From the NCBI RefSeq assembly GCF_041260155.1, contig NC_091930.1:43529096-43593095 (forward strand): a stretch of 64,000 nucleotides of DNA, written 5' to 3'. A model generated the notes under the pieces. That model saw only the letters and a list, made by a program, of their open reading frames with translations. It did no database searches and had not been told where the DNA came from. This document shows, piece by piece, positions 49,581-62,290 of this stretch (positions are counted from its first letter, which is position 1; each line of letters opens with the position of its first letter). Source of the stretch: Ptychodera flava (lineage: Eukaryota; Hemichordata; Enteropneusta; Ptychoderidae). The position numbers and the translations under genes were made by a program.

Positions 49581-52500
49581 TTGAACTGAAAATGCTCACG
49601 TGTTTCATACAGTTATGTGTAAATTTGAACCTTTGCCACATGTTTGCAACTTCATTGAAGTATTATGATCAACATAATGAACAATAATCACCGCTGATTA
49701 ATTCTCAAAGGTCATGAAGTATACAAATATGTAATTAGCTGAAATAAAAATATTAAAGTTCTTTGACTGCTGTCATTTATATAGCAAGTGTAATTACCGT
49801 TGGACAAGTCCTTCAAGCCATATATGCCGAGCTGTGAAAGCTCATTAGATATGCAAATTGTAAATTAGCTGACATGAAATGTGAAATGACTTTCGATATT
49901 GTTTTAACCAGGTATAATCATCAATGTTGTCACGTTTGCCAACTTTGATCAAGTAAATCCCAGTATATATCCCTAATAAGCAAAGTTCATTAAATATGTA
50001 AATTAGGAATTGACTTAAGTAAAAATGCTTAATGATTGTCAATAATGTTGTATCATGGTATCTGCAATATATGTAGCAAGTTTTGTCAACTTTGGTCAAG
50101 TCAATTCAGATATATATCTCTAATTAGGAAAGTTCATTAAACATGCAAATTAGGAATTTGCTGAAGAGAAAATGATTAATGACTTTCAATAATATTGTAT
50201 TACAGTGTCTGAAATGTACATAGCAAGTTACATCAATTTTGATCAAGTCAATTCAGATGAATATCCCTAAGTATGAAAATTCATTTAATATGCAAATTAG
50301 GAATTGGCTGAAGTAAAAATAGCGTCAATGACACTGTAGCTCCCATCCTGGACTATTTAGTGTTTGTTCTCTGGTCAGATATTTGAACATGTGTGAAAGG
50401 GATAAAGTGCATGAAGTGAAAATACTTAAATGAAATGTACTGGAGACAGTGAAATATGTTTAATGTAATTATTCAGAATATAAAATGGAAAAAATACAGA
50501 ATTAGATATATCGAATACTGTGATACAACCATTAACTCAACAAGTCATTTACAATGACATAGTCCCCACTTGTAATAGGAGTACTAGTCTTGATGGGGCA
50601 GGAAAATGTGGTCATTAAGAAGTATCATTGGAGTGTATATGTTGAGATCTATGGGCACATAGGTCTATGTCGTTGTTCCAATTTGAAACACATGAGGCAT
50701 GTCTAAGTTACGGTTCTAAATCGGGAAAAAAGATCAGACCTCTAGCAGTATTGGCCAGCCAAGAATACATATGCGCATTATAAATGAGGTACAAGATGTG
50801 ACATCTTAAGGTCTAATATCCTATCAAAATTGGAGGGTATAGAACTTGTGGTTACTGAAATATGCATATATATGTATAATCAAGGTCAAAGGTCATCAAG
50901 GTCACATGACATTTTCAAAAAAAAATTATATTCCTAATTAATCCCTATATGCCAAAAAATCAGATCTCTAGCTCTATTCGCTTGCCCAGAATTAGATGTG
51001 TACATAATTAATGAGGTAAAGCGTGTGTTGTCATAAGGTCTCCCATCCTACTAAATACAAAGGACATAGCACTTGTGGTTACTTATTTATTGACATAAAC
51101 ATATATTTTAGGTAAAAGGTCATCGAGGTCACATGACATTTGGTCAAAAAATTTCTCTCCTATAGTTATCCCTATATACCAAAAATCAGACATCCAGCTC
51201 TATTGGCTCGCTCAGAATGAGATATGCGCATAATTATTGAGGTACAGTATGTGGCATCATAACGTGTCCCATCATACCAAACATGAAGGGTGTAGCACTT
51301 GTGGTTACCGAGTTATGGAAAAATATGTATATTGGAGGTCAAAGGTCACCGAGGTCACGTGACATTTTGTCAAAAATTGTATTGCTAAGTATCCCTATTT
51401 ACCAAAAATCAGACCTCTAGCTCTATTGGCTCGATCAAAATTAGATATGCGCATAATTAATGAGGTGCAATATGTGGCGTCATAAGGTGTTTCAGCATAC
51501 CATACATGAAGGCTGTAGCACTTGTGGTTACTGAGTTATGGACAAATATGTATATTTGAGGTCAAAGGTCACCGAGGTCACGTGACATTTGTCAAAAAAA
51601 TTGTATTGCTAAGTTATCCCTATATACCAAAAATCAGACCTCTAGCTCTATTGGCGCGCTCAAAATTAGATATGCGCATAATTAATGAGGTGCAATATGT
51701 GGCGTCATAAGCTGTCCCATCATACCATACATGAAGGCTGTAGCACTTGTGGTTACTGAGTTATGGACAAATATGTATATTTGAGGTCAAAGGTCACCGA
51801 GGTCACGTGACATTTTGTCAAAACAATTGTATTGCTAAGTTATCCCTATATACCAAAAATCAGACCTCTAGCTCTATTGGCTGGCTCAGAATTAGATATG
51901 CGCATAATTAATGAGGTACAGGATGTGGTGTCATAAGGTCTCCCATCATACCAAATATGAAGGGTGTAGCACTTGGGGTTACTTAGTTATGGCCATATAT
52001 GTATATTTGAGGTCAAAGGTCATTGGGGTCACATGACATTTTGTCAAAAAAATTGTATTGCTAAGTTATACCTATATACCAAAAATCAGACCTCTAGCTC
52101 TATTTGATGGCTCAGAATTAGATATGCACATAATTAATAAGGTACAGGATGTGATGTCATAAGGTCTCCCATCATACCAAATATGAAGGGTGTAGCACTT
52201 GTGGTTACTGAGTTATGGACATATACTCATATTTAAGGTCAAAGGTCATCGAGATCACATGACATTTTGTCAAAAAATTTGTATTGCTAAGTTATCCCTA
52301 TATACTTATTTTCACTTTGTTTAGTGTGATTAGATATTATTTTAGCTGAAAAAAGGGTCCAGGGAAAGTAAGGAAAATCCAGTATTCCACAGTGTAACAA
52401 TTGGCTGAAAATATAAAATTTCTTTCAGTCTCTAGAATCCGAAACCGAATCCGAATCCGAAACCGAGTCTAATTTCAGCATCGTCTAGCCAGAGTGTAAC

Positions 52501-52783
52501 GTGGGGATAGCGCCCTCAAACCACAGATACCGGCTTCCCATAGACTACCATGTATCAGAAAAATTAAAACTGTGATAACTTCATTAATATGCAAGCCACG
52601 CCCACCAAAACCTTTTCAGTTCTAGCCATTTGAATTCTGAAGATGTCTACCAAATTTGACTGAAATACGTTCAGCCGTTTTTGAGAAAATGGACCAACAG
52701 ACAGACAGACAGACAGACACACAGACAGACAGACAGACAGACATCGCTGCGACATATGCCCACGTGTGTGAACACGTGAGCAA
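49581..52783. mobile_element. 3.2-kb satellite-bearing element, copy 1
   Basis: It starts GAACTGAAAATGCTCACGTG and ends AACACGTGAGCAA, so GCTCACGTGTT is a short inverted repeat near both ends. The interior has about four ~165-bp units (words AAGTTCATTAAAYATGCAAA, TTAGGAATT), then a unique linker, then seven ~225-bp units (ACCAAAAATCAGACCTCTAG, CATAATTAATGAGG, CACTTGTGGTTAC, AGGTCAAAGGTCA, GGTCACGTGACATTT). The tail is GTTCAGCCGTTTTTGAGAAA, ATGGACCAACAG and an (ACAG)n tract at 52692-52742. There is no coding capacity. The class is uncertain: the tail resembles the microsatellite ends of some marine-invertebrate retroelements, while the inverted repeats suggest a DNA element. Confidence 0.75.
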
Positions 52784-52887
52784 ATAAAGGTATGGCATAA
52801 TGTTTTTGGTATTGCACTGCAGTGCAAATACCGGTAGTACGCGCGCGCTTCGATACAAGTAATCTGTGGCACATATGTAACCAGATA

Positions 52888-55800
52888 TGAACTGAAAATG
52901 CTCATGTGTTTCATACAGTTATGTGTAAATTTGAACCTTTGCCACATGTTTGCAACTTCATTGAAAGTATTATGATCAACATAATGAACAATAATCACCG
53001 CTGATTAATTCTCAAAGGTCATGAAGTATACAAATATGTAATTAGCTGAAATAAAAATATTAAAGTTCTTTGACTGCTGTCATTTATATAGCAAGTGTAA
53101 TTACCGTTGGACAAGTCCTTCAAGCCATATATGCCGAGCTGTGAAAGCTCATTAGATATGCAAATTGTAAATTAGCTGACATGAAAATGTGAAATGACTT
53201 TCGATATTGTTTTAACCAGGTATAATCATCAATGTTGTCACGTTTTGCCAACTTTGATCAAGTAAATCCCAGTATATATCCCTAATAAGCAAAGTTCATT
53301 AAATATGTAAATTAGGAATTGACTTAAGTAAAATGCTTAATGATTGTCAATAATGTTGTATCATGGTATCTGCAATATATGTAGCAAGTTTTGTCAACTT
53401 TGGTCAAGTCAATTCAGATATATATCTCTAATTAGGAAAGTTCATTAAACATGCAAATTAGGAATTTGCTGAAGAGAAAATGATTAATGACTTTCAATAA
53501 TATTGTATTACAGTGTCTGAAATGTACATAGCAAGTTACATCAATTTTGATCAAGTCAATTCAGATGAATATCCCTAAGTATGAAAATTCATTTAATATG
53601 CAAATTAGGAATTGGCTGAAGTAAAAATAGCGTCAATGACACTGTAGCTCCCATCCTGGACTATTTAGTGTTTGTTCTCTGGTCAGATATTTGAACATGT
53701 GTGAAAGGGATAAAGTGCATGAAGTGAAAATACTTAAATGAAATGTACTGGAGACAGTGAAATATGTTTAATGTAATTATTCAGAATATAAAATGGAAAA
53801 AATACAGAATTAGATATATCGAATACTGTGATACAACCATTAACTCAACAAGTCATTTACAATGACATAGTCCCACTTGTAATAGGAGTACTAGTCTTGA
53901 TGGGGCAGGAAAATGTGGTCATTAAGAAGTATCATTGGAGTGTATATGTTGAGATCTATGGGCACATAGGTCTAGGTCGTTGTTCCCAATTTGAAACACA
54001 TGAGGCATGTCTAAGTGACGGTTCTAAATCGGGAAAAAAGATCAGACCTCTAGCAGTATTGGCCAGCCAAGAAATACATATGCGCATTATAAATGAGGTA
54101 CAAGATGTGACATCTTAAGGTCTAATATCCTATCAAATTGGAGGGTATAGAACTTGTGGTTACTGAAATATGCATATATATGTATAATCAAGGTCAAAGG
54201 TCATCAAGGTCACATGACATTTTCAAAAAAAAATTATATTCCTAATTAATCCCTATATGCCAAAAAATCAGATCTCTAGCTCTATTCGCTTGCCCAGAAT
54301 TAGATGTGTACATAATTAATGAGGTAAAGCGTGTGTTGTCATAAGGTCTCCCATCCTACTAAATACAAAGGACATAGCACTTGTGGTTACTTATTTATTG
54401 ACATAAACATATATTTTAGGTAAAAGGTCATCGAGGTCACATGACATTTGGTCAAAAAATTTCTCTCCTATAGTTATCCCTATATACCAAAAATCAGACA
54501 TCCAGCTCTATTGGCTCGCTCAGAATGAGATATGCGCATAATTATTGAGGTACAGTATGTGGCGTCATAACGTGTCCCATCATACCAAACATGAAGGGTG
54601 TAGCACTTGTGGTTACCGAGTTATGGAAAAATATGTATATTGGAGGTCAAAGGTCACCGAGGTCACGTGACATTTTGTCAAAAAAATTGTATTGCTAAGT
54701 TATCCCTATATACCAAAAATCAGACCTCTAGCTCTATTGGCGCGCTCAGAATTAGATATGCGCATAATTAATGAGGTACAATATGTGGCGTCATAAGCTG
54801 TCCCATCATACCATACATGAAGGCTGTAGCACTTGTGGTTACTGAGTTATGGACAAATATGTATATTGGAGGTCAAAGGTCACCGAGGTCACGTGACATT
54901 TTGTCAAAAAAATTGTATTGCTAAGTTATCCCTATATACCAAAAATCAGACCTCTAGCTCTATTGGCGCGCTCAAAATTAGATATGCGCATAATTAATGA
55001 GGTGCAATATGTGGCGTCATAAGCTGTCCATCATACCATACATGAAGGCTGTAGCACTTGTGGTTACTGAGTTATGGACAAATATGTATATTTGAGGTCA
55101 AAGGTCACCGAGGTCACGTGACATTGTGTCAAAACAATTGTATTGCTAAGTTATCCCTATATACCAAAATCAGACCTCTAGCTCTATTGGCTGGCTCAGA
55201 ATTAGATATGCGCATAATTAATGAGGTACAGGATGTGGTGTCATAAGGTCTCCCATCATACCAAATATGAAGGGTGTAGCACTTGGGGTTACTTAGTTAT
55301 GGCCATATATGTATATTGAGGTCAAAGGTCATTGGGGTCACATGACATTTTGTCAAAAAAATAGTATTGCTAAGTTATACCTATATACCAAAAATCAGAC
55401 CTCTAGCTCCATTTGCTGGCTCACAATTAGATATGCACATAATTAATAAGGTACAGGATGTGATGTCATAAGGTCTCCCATCATACCAAATATGAAGGGT
55501 GTAGCACTTGTGGTTACTGAGTTATGGACATATACTCATATTTAAGGTCAAAGGTCATCGAGATCACATGACATTTTGTCAAAAAATTTGTATTGCTAAG
55601 TTATCCCTATATACTTATTTTCACTTTGTTTAGTGTGATTAGATATTATTTTAGCTGAAAAAAGGGTCCAGGGAAAGTAAGGAAAATCCAGTATTCCACA
55701 GTGTAACAATTGGCTGAAAATATAAAATTTCTTTCAGTCTCTAGAATCCGAAACCGAATCCGAAACCGAATCCGAAACCGAGTCTAATTTCAGCATCGTC

Positions 55801-56093
55801 TAGCCAGAGTGTAACGTGGGGATAGCGCCCTCAAACCACAGATACCGGCTTCCCATAGACTACCATGTATCAGAAAAATTAAAACTGTGATAACTTCATT
55901 AATATGCAAGCCACGCCCTCCAAAACCTTTCAGTTCTAGCCATTTGAATTCTGAAGATGTCTACCAAATTTGACTGAAATACGTTCAGCCGTTTTTGAGA
56001 AAATGGACCAACAGACAGACAGACAGACACACAGACAGACAGACAGACAGACATCGCTGCGACATATGCCCACGTGTGTGAACACGTGAGCAA
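52888..56093. mobile_element. 3.2-kb satellite-bearing element, copy 2
   Basis: This copy is nearly identical to copy 1 along its whole length (offset 3307 bp), differing by scattered single-base changes and small indels. Examples are one fewer (ACAG) block and an extra CCGAAA unit near 55755. The 104 bases between the copies are not part of the repeat. Such similarity means a very recent tandem duplication or transposition. Confidence 0.8.
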
Positions 56094-56328
56094 TAATTGA
56101 CTTATCTTTACAGTCAGGACATGGAACACAGCTATAGTAGATGCTGGTTTTTTTTGAAACAAACGACGCCATCCAACGTTATATATTAAAAAGATTTTTA
56201 GTTCATTTACAAACAACAAACTTACAAAATACAACATTTAATCGTAAAAATTGTAGACAATGATAATTTTTCACATTTAAGATTACAATGAATTTACTCT
56301 TTATTATTTATATCTTGGTGTAAGAATA

Positions 56329-56800
56329 AATTTTGACGAAAGACCATGGAAATCATATCTTGAAGATTTAGAAAATCAGTTCAACCGTCTGTCAAGGGAG
56401 AAACCAGATAGTATAGCTGCCATTAATGCCGTAGCAAAATGTACAATGGACGTAAGGTTGCTTGGAAAGATGTCAACAAGTTTACAAAAGGCACCTCAAG
56501 TGGTGGAAGAAAAGCACCAATTATTGAAGAAAAAAACGAGTCATGCAGGAAGGGCATGGTGTGCATGACGTGAGAAATATCAGCGAAGGTCTCTTCGCTT
56601 GTCTGCAACTTTCTTAGCTTTATTAATCTCTATACTTTTAAGTCTAGCTGTAAGAATTGGAGGCTTGCTAGTAGCGTAGAACCTCTCCTTGTAACCGAGG
56701 AAATGGAAAGAGAAGCCGCCATGGTGGAATTACCATTACATCTGCAGGTTGTATATAATGAGGAAATATTTAAGGCTTTTGAGAGTTACTTCATTAAAAG
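56329..56800 (+). pseudogene. Unrecognised decayed coding fragment with a predicted membrane segment
   Basis: The frame from 56329 is open for 79 codons (FDERPWKSYLEDLENQFNRL, REKPDSIAAINAVAKC, VVEEKHQLLKKK), then a TGA, then 36 more codons in the same frame. These include SATFLALLISILLSLAVRIG, a clear hydrophobic segment, and the frame ends in TAG. A second frame then reads VTEEMEREAAMVELPLHLQ and VVYNEEIFKAFESYFIK up to an AAAAGGTAAGT donor-like site at 56801. The composition (E/K-rich helix, then a membrane helix, then an acidic helix) looks like real protein. One stop and one frameshift indicate decay. I do not recognise the family. Confidence 0.35.
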
Positions 56801-56801
56801 G

Positions 56802-57800
56802 TAAGTATATAATTTATATTGGAGGTTTCAAAGATTCCGCCTTTCTACAACGACAAGAATGAGGGAGAATCATTAAATTACATCCTGTGAAAATCCTACT
56901 TCTTGAACTTAGAATCATATATACTCCTTGAACTTAGAAGTGGAGAAAGTGTGAAAGTTTATTTCTTTTTTCACATTATGATATAGAAAAGAGAGCGAGG
57001 CAGTATATTTTACTTCCTTGAAATGATCAGCCACTACTTGTCTATATGTTCGTCTGTCGATATGTTTCTATGCTCCACATCAAACCATAATACAATTTCT
57101 CAACAGTTTCCAAAAATATTGACTTTGAAAATAATACATTTCAAGCATGGGCATGATTTTAATTTTAACATTATCGAGTCCTTACATCAAGATTAGAAAT
57201 TTCAACCCAACATGACCAGGAAATGAGGAACAGTATCTGAGAAAATGAAATTATTGACACTGTTCAGGTTCAAACAATGGTACTAAAACTAAGTGGTCCA
57301 CTTGATAACAATTTCTTCAAATTTTACATAAAATTCACTCTGGAAATAATACAAAATTTCATCTGAGCGCTTCAATGCCTCTTGGAGTCATTTCCTGACA
57401 TAATAACGAGAAATTCTAACCCAAACTTGGCTGACAAATATTGAGCTTTGATGAGAAAATGAAGAAAATTGTGTCAATTTAAGTGATGATGTGTTTGTAG
57501 GTTGCACAGTTGTATTTGCTGCAATATTTGCATTTACTGTATTCTCAGATTTCTTACTTGTAAATGACCTTTGCAGTGGAATCACGGTAATCTGAATAAA
57601 CTATTCTTTTTTAAAACTTTTTCATTCATTGAAAGACAAAAAAGGAAAAGAAACTTAAAAACCGACGAGGAAAACAAATTTACAGATTTCTTACAAATTA
57701 CGTTATAAGAATCTATATAAAATTTCAATGGCTTTCTTAGACTTTGCAACATTTGAATTGCAGTTATAGTATTTCATGTCTTCAATTAAATCCACATAAG
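56802..57800. other. Intergenic, nothing recognised
   Basis: AT-rich with no exon or repeat supported. Confidence 0.4.
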
Positions 57801-57804
57801 TTTG

Positions 57805-58940
57805 AAGTTTTTTCGGCAATCCATAGTAGTAAATATATGTCTTTGTCAAAAGACAGATCATATTCCAACCCTGCAAGGTTTCCTAAGAGTTTTTAATCCC
57901 CAAGATGATTTTAGTCTCTGTAAATTGCACCTTACATCGGACAAAGATACAGTTCCATATTTGTTGTACATAATTACACCCATAAAATAAATGTCTGAAT
58001 TGTTTCTGTCTCTTCTGAATAAACTATTCTATTACCGTCTGTAAAAACTGCAATGTACCGAGGGTCTACATCTACAGTTACAGTTTCCTTGTATTCACCT
58101 TGTCTATCAAATTACACTATCTTCCCCTCATCTGCCACATGAATATTGTCTGCATCGTCAACTGTAACTCTAAATCGTCGCATTAAATTTCCATAAGCTG
58201 TATCTTTTGGCTATTTTATCAGAACTTTTGTTTTGTGGTTTACCTACACTTTCTGCATTGAATCCCTAAACTGTAATTTAATGCCAAGTATTTAGCATAT
58301 CAACACAACCTATATGAGTATAATCTACATTGTTATTGTTGAAAATTGTATTCAAGTCCAGAATAGAATTCATTTGTAAACAATAAACAATGATCACTAC
58401 ACACATACAAGCTGTGTTGACAAAAAGAATACTTGAAATTTCAGCATGACAGACGGATTAGGGTCAGACACGGTAGTTGATATACAGAAGCAGAATACTG
58501 AAAAACTTGCCACAAGTTACAGCTTATATGTCCCTTTAAGTAATCACTTTCAAATCTGTTCAATTGTTTGAGATTACTGTCCAAAACATAGCACTTTTCA
58601 ACACCCTGACGTGACACTGTTGGCTGTTGATATTTGCTATTTATGGTCACACAGTAGGGCTGAGTTGTTGATTTGAAATAATGTCCCTATCTCATTACAT
58701 TTGATTACATAGTGTGCAAGGTAGTCTGCTATGAAAATATTCCTGTCCTTATCAACAAAATACACCAGTGTGGTTTTTCAGTTTACCCACTGCTATTATT
58801 TTTTTTCACTTTAATCTTTTCATCACTCACTACAGACAAATATCAATCCCTTTGGCCTATCGACTTTTCCTGGTGATTCCTTGCCATCTCTTTGAATGAA
58901 ACCCTCATGGTGTTGGTCAATGGTTTACCTGTAGGGCAAC
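57805..58940 (-). pseudogene. NHL-repeat propeller pseudogene
   Basis: Read on the minus strand, blade-like pieces occur in order from 58.9 down to 57.8 kb. They are GKESPGKVDRPKGLIF, then VYFVDKDRNIFIADYLAHYV, then VSRQGVEKCYVLDSNLKQLN, then RVTVDDADNIHVADEGKIV, then DPRYIAVFTDGNRIVYSEET, then LEYDLSFDKDIYLLLWIAE. The D-x-x-x-N-I-[FH]-[IV]-A-D core is typical of NHL blades. The pieces lie in different frames with several stops between them, so the gene is dead. The blades differ from those of gene 1 and point to another NHL subfamily. No introns were evident, so a processed copy is possible. Confidence 0.6.
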
Positions 58941-60300
58941 AATTTGGCAAGTATAAAGCGTCAGTTGCCAGTTGTTGAGTCCACAGAACATGACTTTGAC
59001 CTTTGAGCGTCGGCTATTCACCCTTGAGCGTTGCCATGTCGATGAATTTGAATATCGTCATAGCTCCGTATACCCTTATATACAGACTAGCTCCGATAAG
59101 AACGTGAATGGGTATTCAACAATTACTGAATTGCAAGCTACATCGCGTAAACAAGTGACCTGCCGGTCTCACCGACATGTATGACTACATTATCACAGCA
59201 GGGAGATAAGTTTGTTATTAATGTTGACGACACGTACCTCGATCGAAGTCAGACTACGTGAGTGACCTGGGTTCTATTAATAATATGTTGGGCTGTAGCT
59301 TATGACAAGTCAGAACTAGACCAACACAACAACCATTCAAGAACTAGTGTACATACAGTGTGATTCCAAAGGTAGTCTTGTTTATTGATTTGCATTATTA
59401 TTGCATTGCAAGATTTACATTTACATATGAAAAACTCGTTTTTTCTTGTACTCTGTTGGATTACTCCAATACGACGCGGTATCGACCAAGCTTCGTGTAA
59501 TAACCCCTAATAATTGACTGTAAAACCTCGTATCAACTGCGCCAGTTCTGTTTTCCCGCAAAAATTTTGGTAATACATTCACTTGTATTCGATTGCTGAT
59601 GCCATGCTATATACTAGTACAACGCTATGATGTACTCACGTTCGTCCTCCCGTCGTGGTCGCCACCATTCAGTGTGGGGAATAGTTAGTGTAGATCATTC
59701 AAAATGACCCCAAGAAACTCACAGTTCTCGATCAACAAAAATATTGGTTTATTACGTTTTAACTCACGGTACAGAGCAGCACGCCACATCCATGTGCGTG
59801 GCCATTACAGGTTCCACAAAGCATGACGGGAAATCTGGTAGTAATGAGAATTTACCCCAAAATCACAACAAAGTAACACGAATACATTCAATTATGAAAC
59901 AAACTATTTCTCAAAACTTTGTGACAAAAATATCCATATTAACACAGTCCGCGAAAATAAATAGTAGCACATGCACAGTGATGAATGTCCTTAAAAGTGT
60001 ACTTTCGAATAAAGTTCAGCCATCGCCTGCACATAGATTCTCACAGCTGTGTCCAAACTCTAGAAAAGTCTCAGTTGAGCAAAGTTTGTACAGCATGCGC
60101 AGTAAGTGTTCAGAACATCAACTGTTGTACTTATATAATATTTAGCCAAATTTCCAGAACCAAGATAAACACGATAATCAACAGTAAAGTTTGGTCTAAA
60201 CAACAACAAATACAAATAACAAAGTCAGGGTTTCCCACAATCTCTGTATGTATCCATGCTTTCATGCGTATAAGTTTCTTAATTTAACAGTTGGCGTCTA
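58941..60300. other. Intergenic, nothing recognised
   Basis: No motif was recognised. A plus-strand open frame of 133 codons at 59744-60145 has no family resemblance and no supported splice context. Confidence 0.35.
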
Positions 60301-60303
60301 TCC

Positions 60304-60381
60304 AACGCGCTCGGGTCAAGGGTCACCGCCACAGGGTCACCGCCACAGTACTGTGGCGGTGACCCTTGACCCGAGCGCGTT
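60304..60381. repeat. GC-rich hairpin with an internal 14-bp duplication
   Basis: AACGCGCTCGGGTCAAGGGT..ACCGCCACAG is mirrored exactly on the right. The left arm carries an extra GGTCACCGCCACAG. It is the same family as the hairpin at 62894 (shared GGGTCAAGGGTCA.CGC and, outside, a TA[GC].ACCGCTGCG word). Confidence 0.85.
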
Positions 60382-60661
60382 CGATAGCCGCGACTAGCAC
60401 CGCTGCGATACCACAGCTAGTTACTGAGGTTTATTTTTCATTCAACCCTGATTAGTGATGTAGGTAAAATGTGGTAAAGATCACAGAAAATGTAAATGAC
60501 AGACTTCAGTTTCAGACAGCGTTAGAGGAATCCTTCAACTTCCGCTGGGAAGTATATAATACTTAAACAGTTATCTGTAGCTTCTTGGTTTGTATTCTTA
60601 TATAATTCACAATGCTGAGACTATTGATAGCAGCCATGGAATTACGATTGTCAGCGTTAAA

Positions 60662-60662
60662 C

Positions 60663-60700
<38 letters not shown>
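60662..60700. repeat. (GA)n microsatellite
   Basis: About 18 GA units. Confidence 0.95.
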
Positions 60701-60703
<3 letters not shown>

Positions 60704-62095
60704 GTAAAAAAGCCGTCTGTTTAATGTGACTGTTCTGTGTAACTGTCTGTTTTCTTGTAATGTACCGGGAACCCACGGCGCGACACTGCAAGCGAGCTGT
60801 AATAGGGATATTTTCAGGAAGGTTTGCGGTGTATTCTGCATCCGTCGTCTCACTCTCTGGACAGCAGGATGCGCCCGAAGCCGATATGCGACAGCACGAC
60901 AGGGTCGGGTGCGCGCGCACTCTCGCTGGTGGGTTCTGTCAATTTTACAATTTTAAATGTGTCGCAACAAAAACATATATTGAAAATTGATGCTCTGTAC
61001 GACGTGTTCCAACGTCTAAAGTTGGACGGAATTATATTTGCTGTTTTTTCTTCTTTGTGACCTGAGCTGATGTAAGATGACGTCATTGATTTCTCATAGG
61101 CTAGTTCAGTATGCCAGACCCCCCCCCCCCGGTTCTGATGAGGTAATTTGTGTTTAAAATGTTAAAATTCTTGCCCAAATCTAAAGTTTGCTGCATGCTG
61201 TTTAAAATATTAAGCTCTAAAACAAAAGGTATATGAGCTGAAGCCCGTGGGAGAAAAGGAAACACTGCGGTTTAAAAATATCTACTTTTAAAACGTTTGA
61301 TCTTTCTCTCTTACACAAATAGCAGTCTATCTGGGGTTTATGAATAAACTTTGTCGTGGGTATAGTATTTCACATATGCCGTATTTCCTCCAAAAGAAGT
61401 GTACCTTTCGGTTGTTTACAAGATATCTGTTGTTTATAAATAATTGTCTCGGTTATTCATACGGTTTTCAATGTTTATTTACATAAGGCTTTGGCTTAAG
61501 GATTTTGGTGTTTGCACCGCGGTGCTAATACCGATGCGCTCCGGTGCAAGTGAACATAAAAAATTGGCGACACTTTTCAAAGTAGCATTTTAAAGTTAGT
61601 TTTTGCCTTCATTTCTTACTCTTGTGTCAGTCCCCCCCCCCCAAAAAAAAAAACTGCAAAGAAAAATACGCATGTTCTACATTAGGTATTTTATAGTATA
61701 AAGACATAATCACTATCTCTTAAATGAAGCAGCCCAATATTTTTATATTTACAAGAACGAGAATAGCGAAAAGCATCGCTCACATTACACTCACTTCTTG
61801 TATTTTTATAACTCACCTTTCCAAGCAGTTAGGACGTTGGAGGAGTTCCCACAGTGATCTCTTTGTTTATCTCGAAGATATCCAGGTATGCATCGACCGT
61901 TTCCGCATCTGAAGTCATCCTTGTTTTGACAGTTACCATCGTTATCTAATAGGGAAATAAAATAATTGTTCATTTGACTTACTTTCCACCATTTTCAATA
62001 ATTTTTTTGAGATTTGTTATTGTTATTTGTTATTGTTATTAGATATATTTGTTATATATTTGTTATATATCTATATATCCAACATTATCATCTAG
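60701..62095. other. Intergenic, nothing firm
   Basis: 60770-60940 is locally rich in CG dinucleotides (GGGTCGGGTGCGCGCGCACT) with overlapping short open frames on both strands. It may be a regulatory or 5'UTR-like patch. Poly-C and poly-A runs lie near 61118 and 61632. No gene was supported. Confidence 0.35.
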
Positions 62096-62097
62096 GT

Positions 62098-62290
62098 GCA
62101 CTGTAAAAATAGCGGACGCTAGACGCGTCTTTACGCGTTCAAAATGTACGTGTCGGTGTTCAAATTTGAACGGCTGGTGTTCATATTGTTAACACTAGTG
62201 TTCATATTATTAAAAATGATGTTCTAAACCTGAACACGTAGTGTTAACAACCATCTCCTTCAAGTGTTCAAAAACTCAGCATCACAGAAA
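62098..62290. repeat. MITE-like segment with GTGTTCA/TGAACAC words
   Basis: CACTGTAAAAATAG at 62099 resembles the terminal motif of several invertebrate MITEs. It is followed by alternating TGTTCA, TGTTAACACTAGTGTTCA and TGAACAC words to about 62275. More TGTTCA/CTTGGTGTTCAAG words occur at 62590-62615, so the element may run to about 62.65 kb. No matching right end was identified. Confidence 0.4.

Noticed and set aside
52564..52998. 144-codon minus-strand open frame over the element junction
   Set aside because: It spans the (ACAG)n tract and the junction between the two element copies, with no motif.
53828..54118. 96-codon plus-strand open frame in the 3.2-kb element
   Set aside because: The equivalent frame in the nearly identical first copy is broken by small indels, so it is not conserved coding sequence.
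60726..61086. Several overlapping short open frames in a CG-rich patch
   Set aside because: Frames on both strands overlap fully and show no motif. The base composition explains them.
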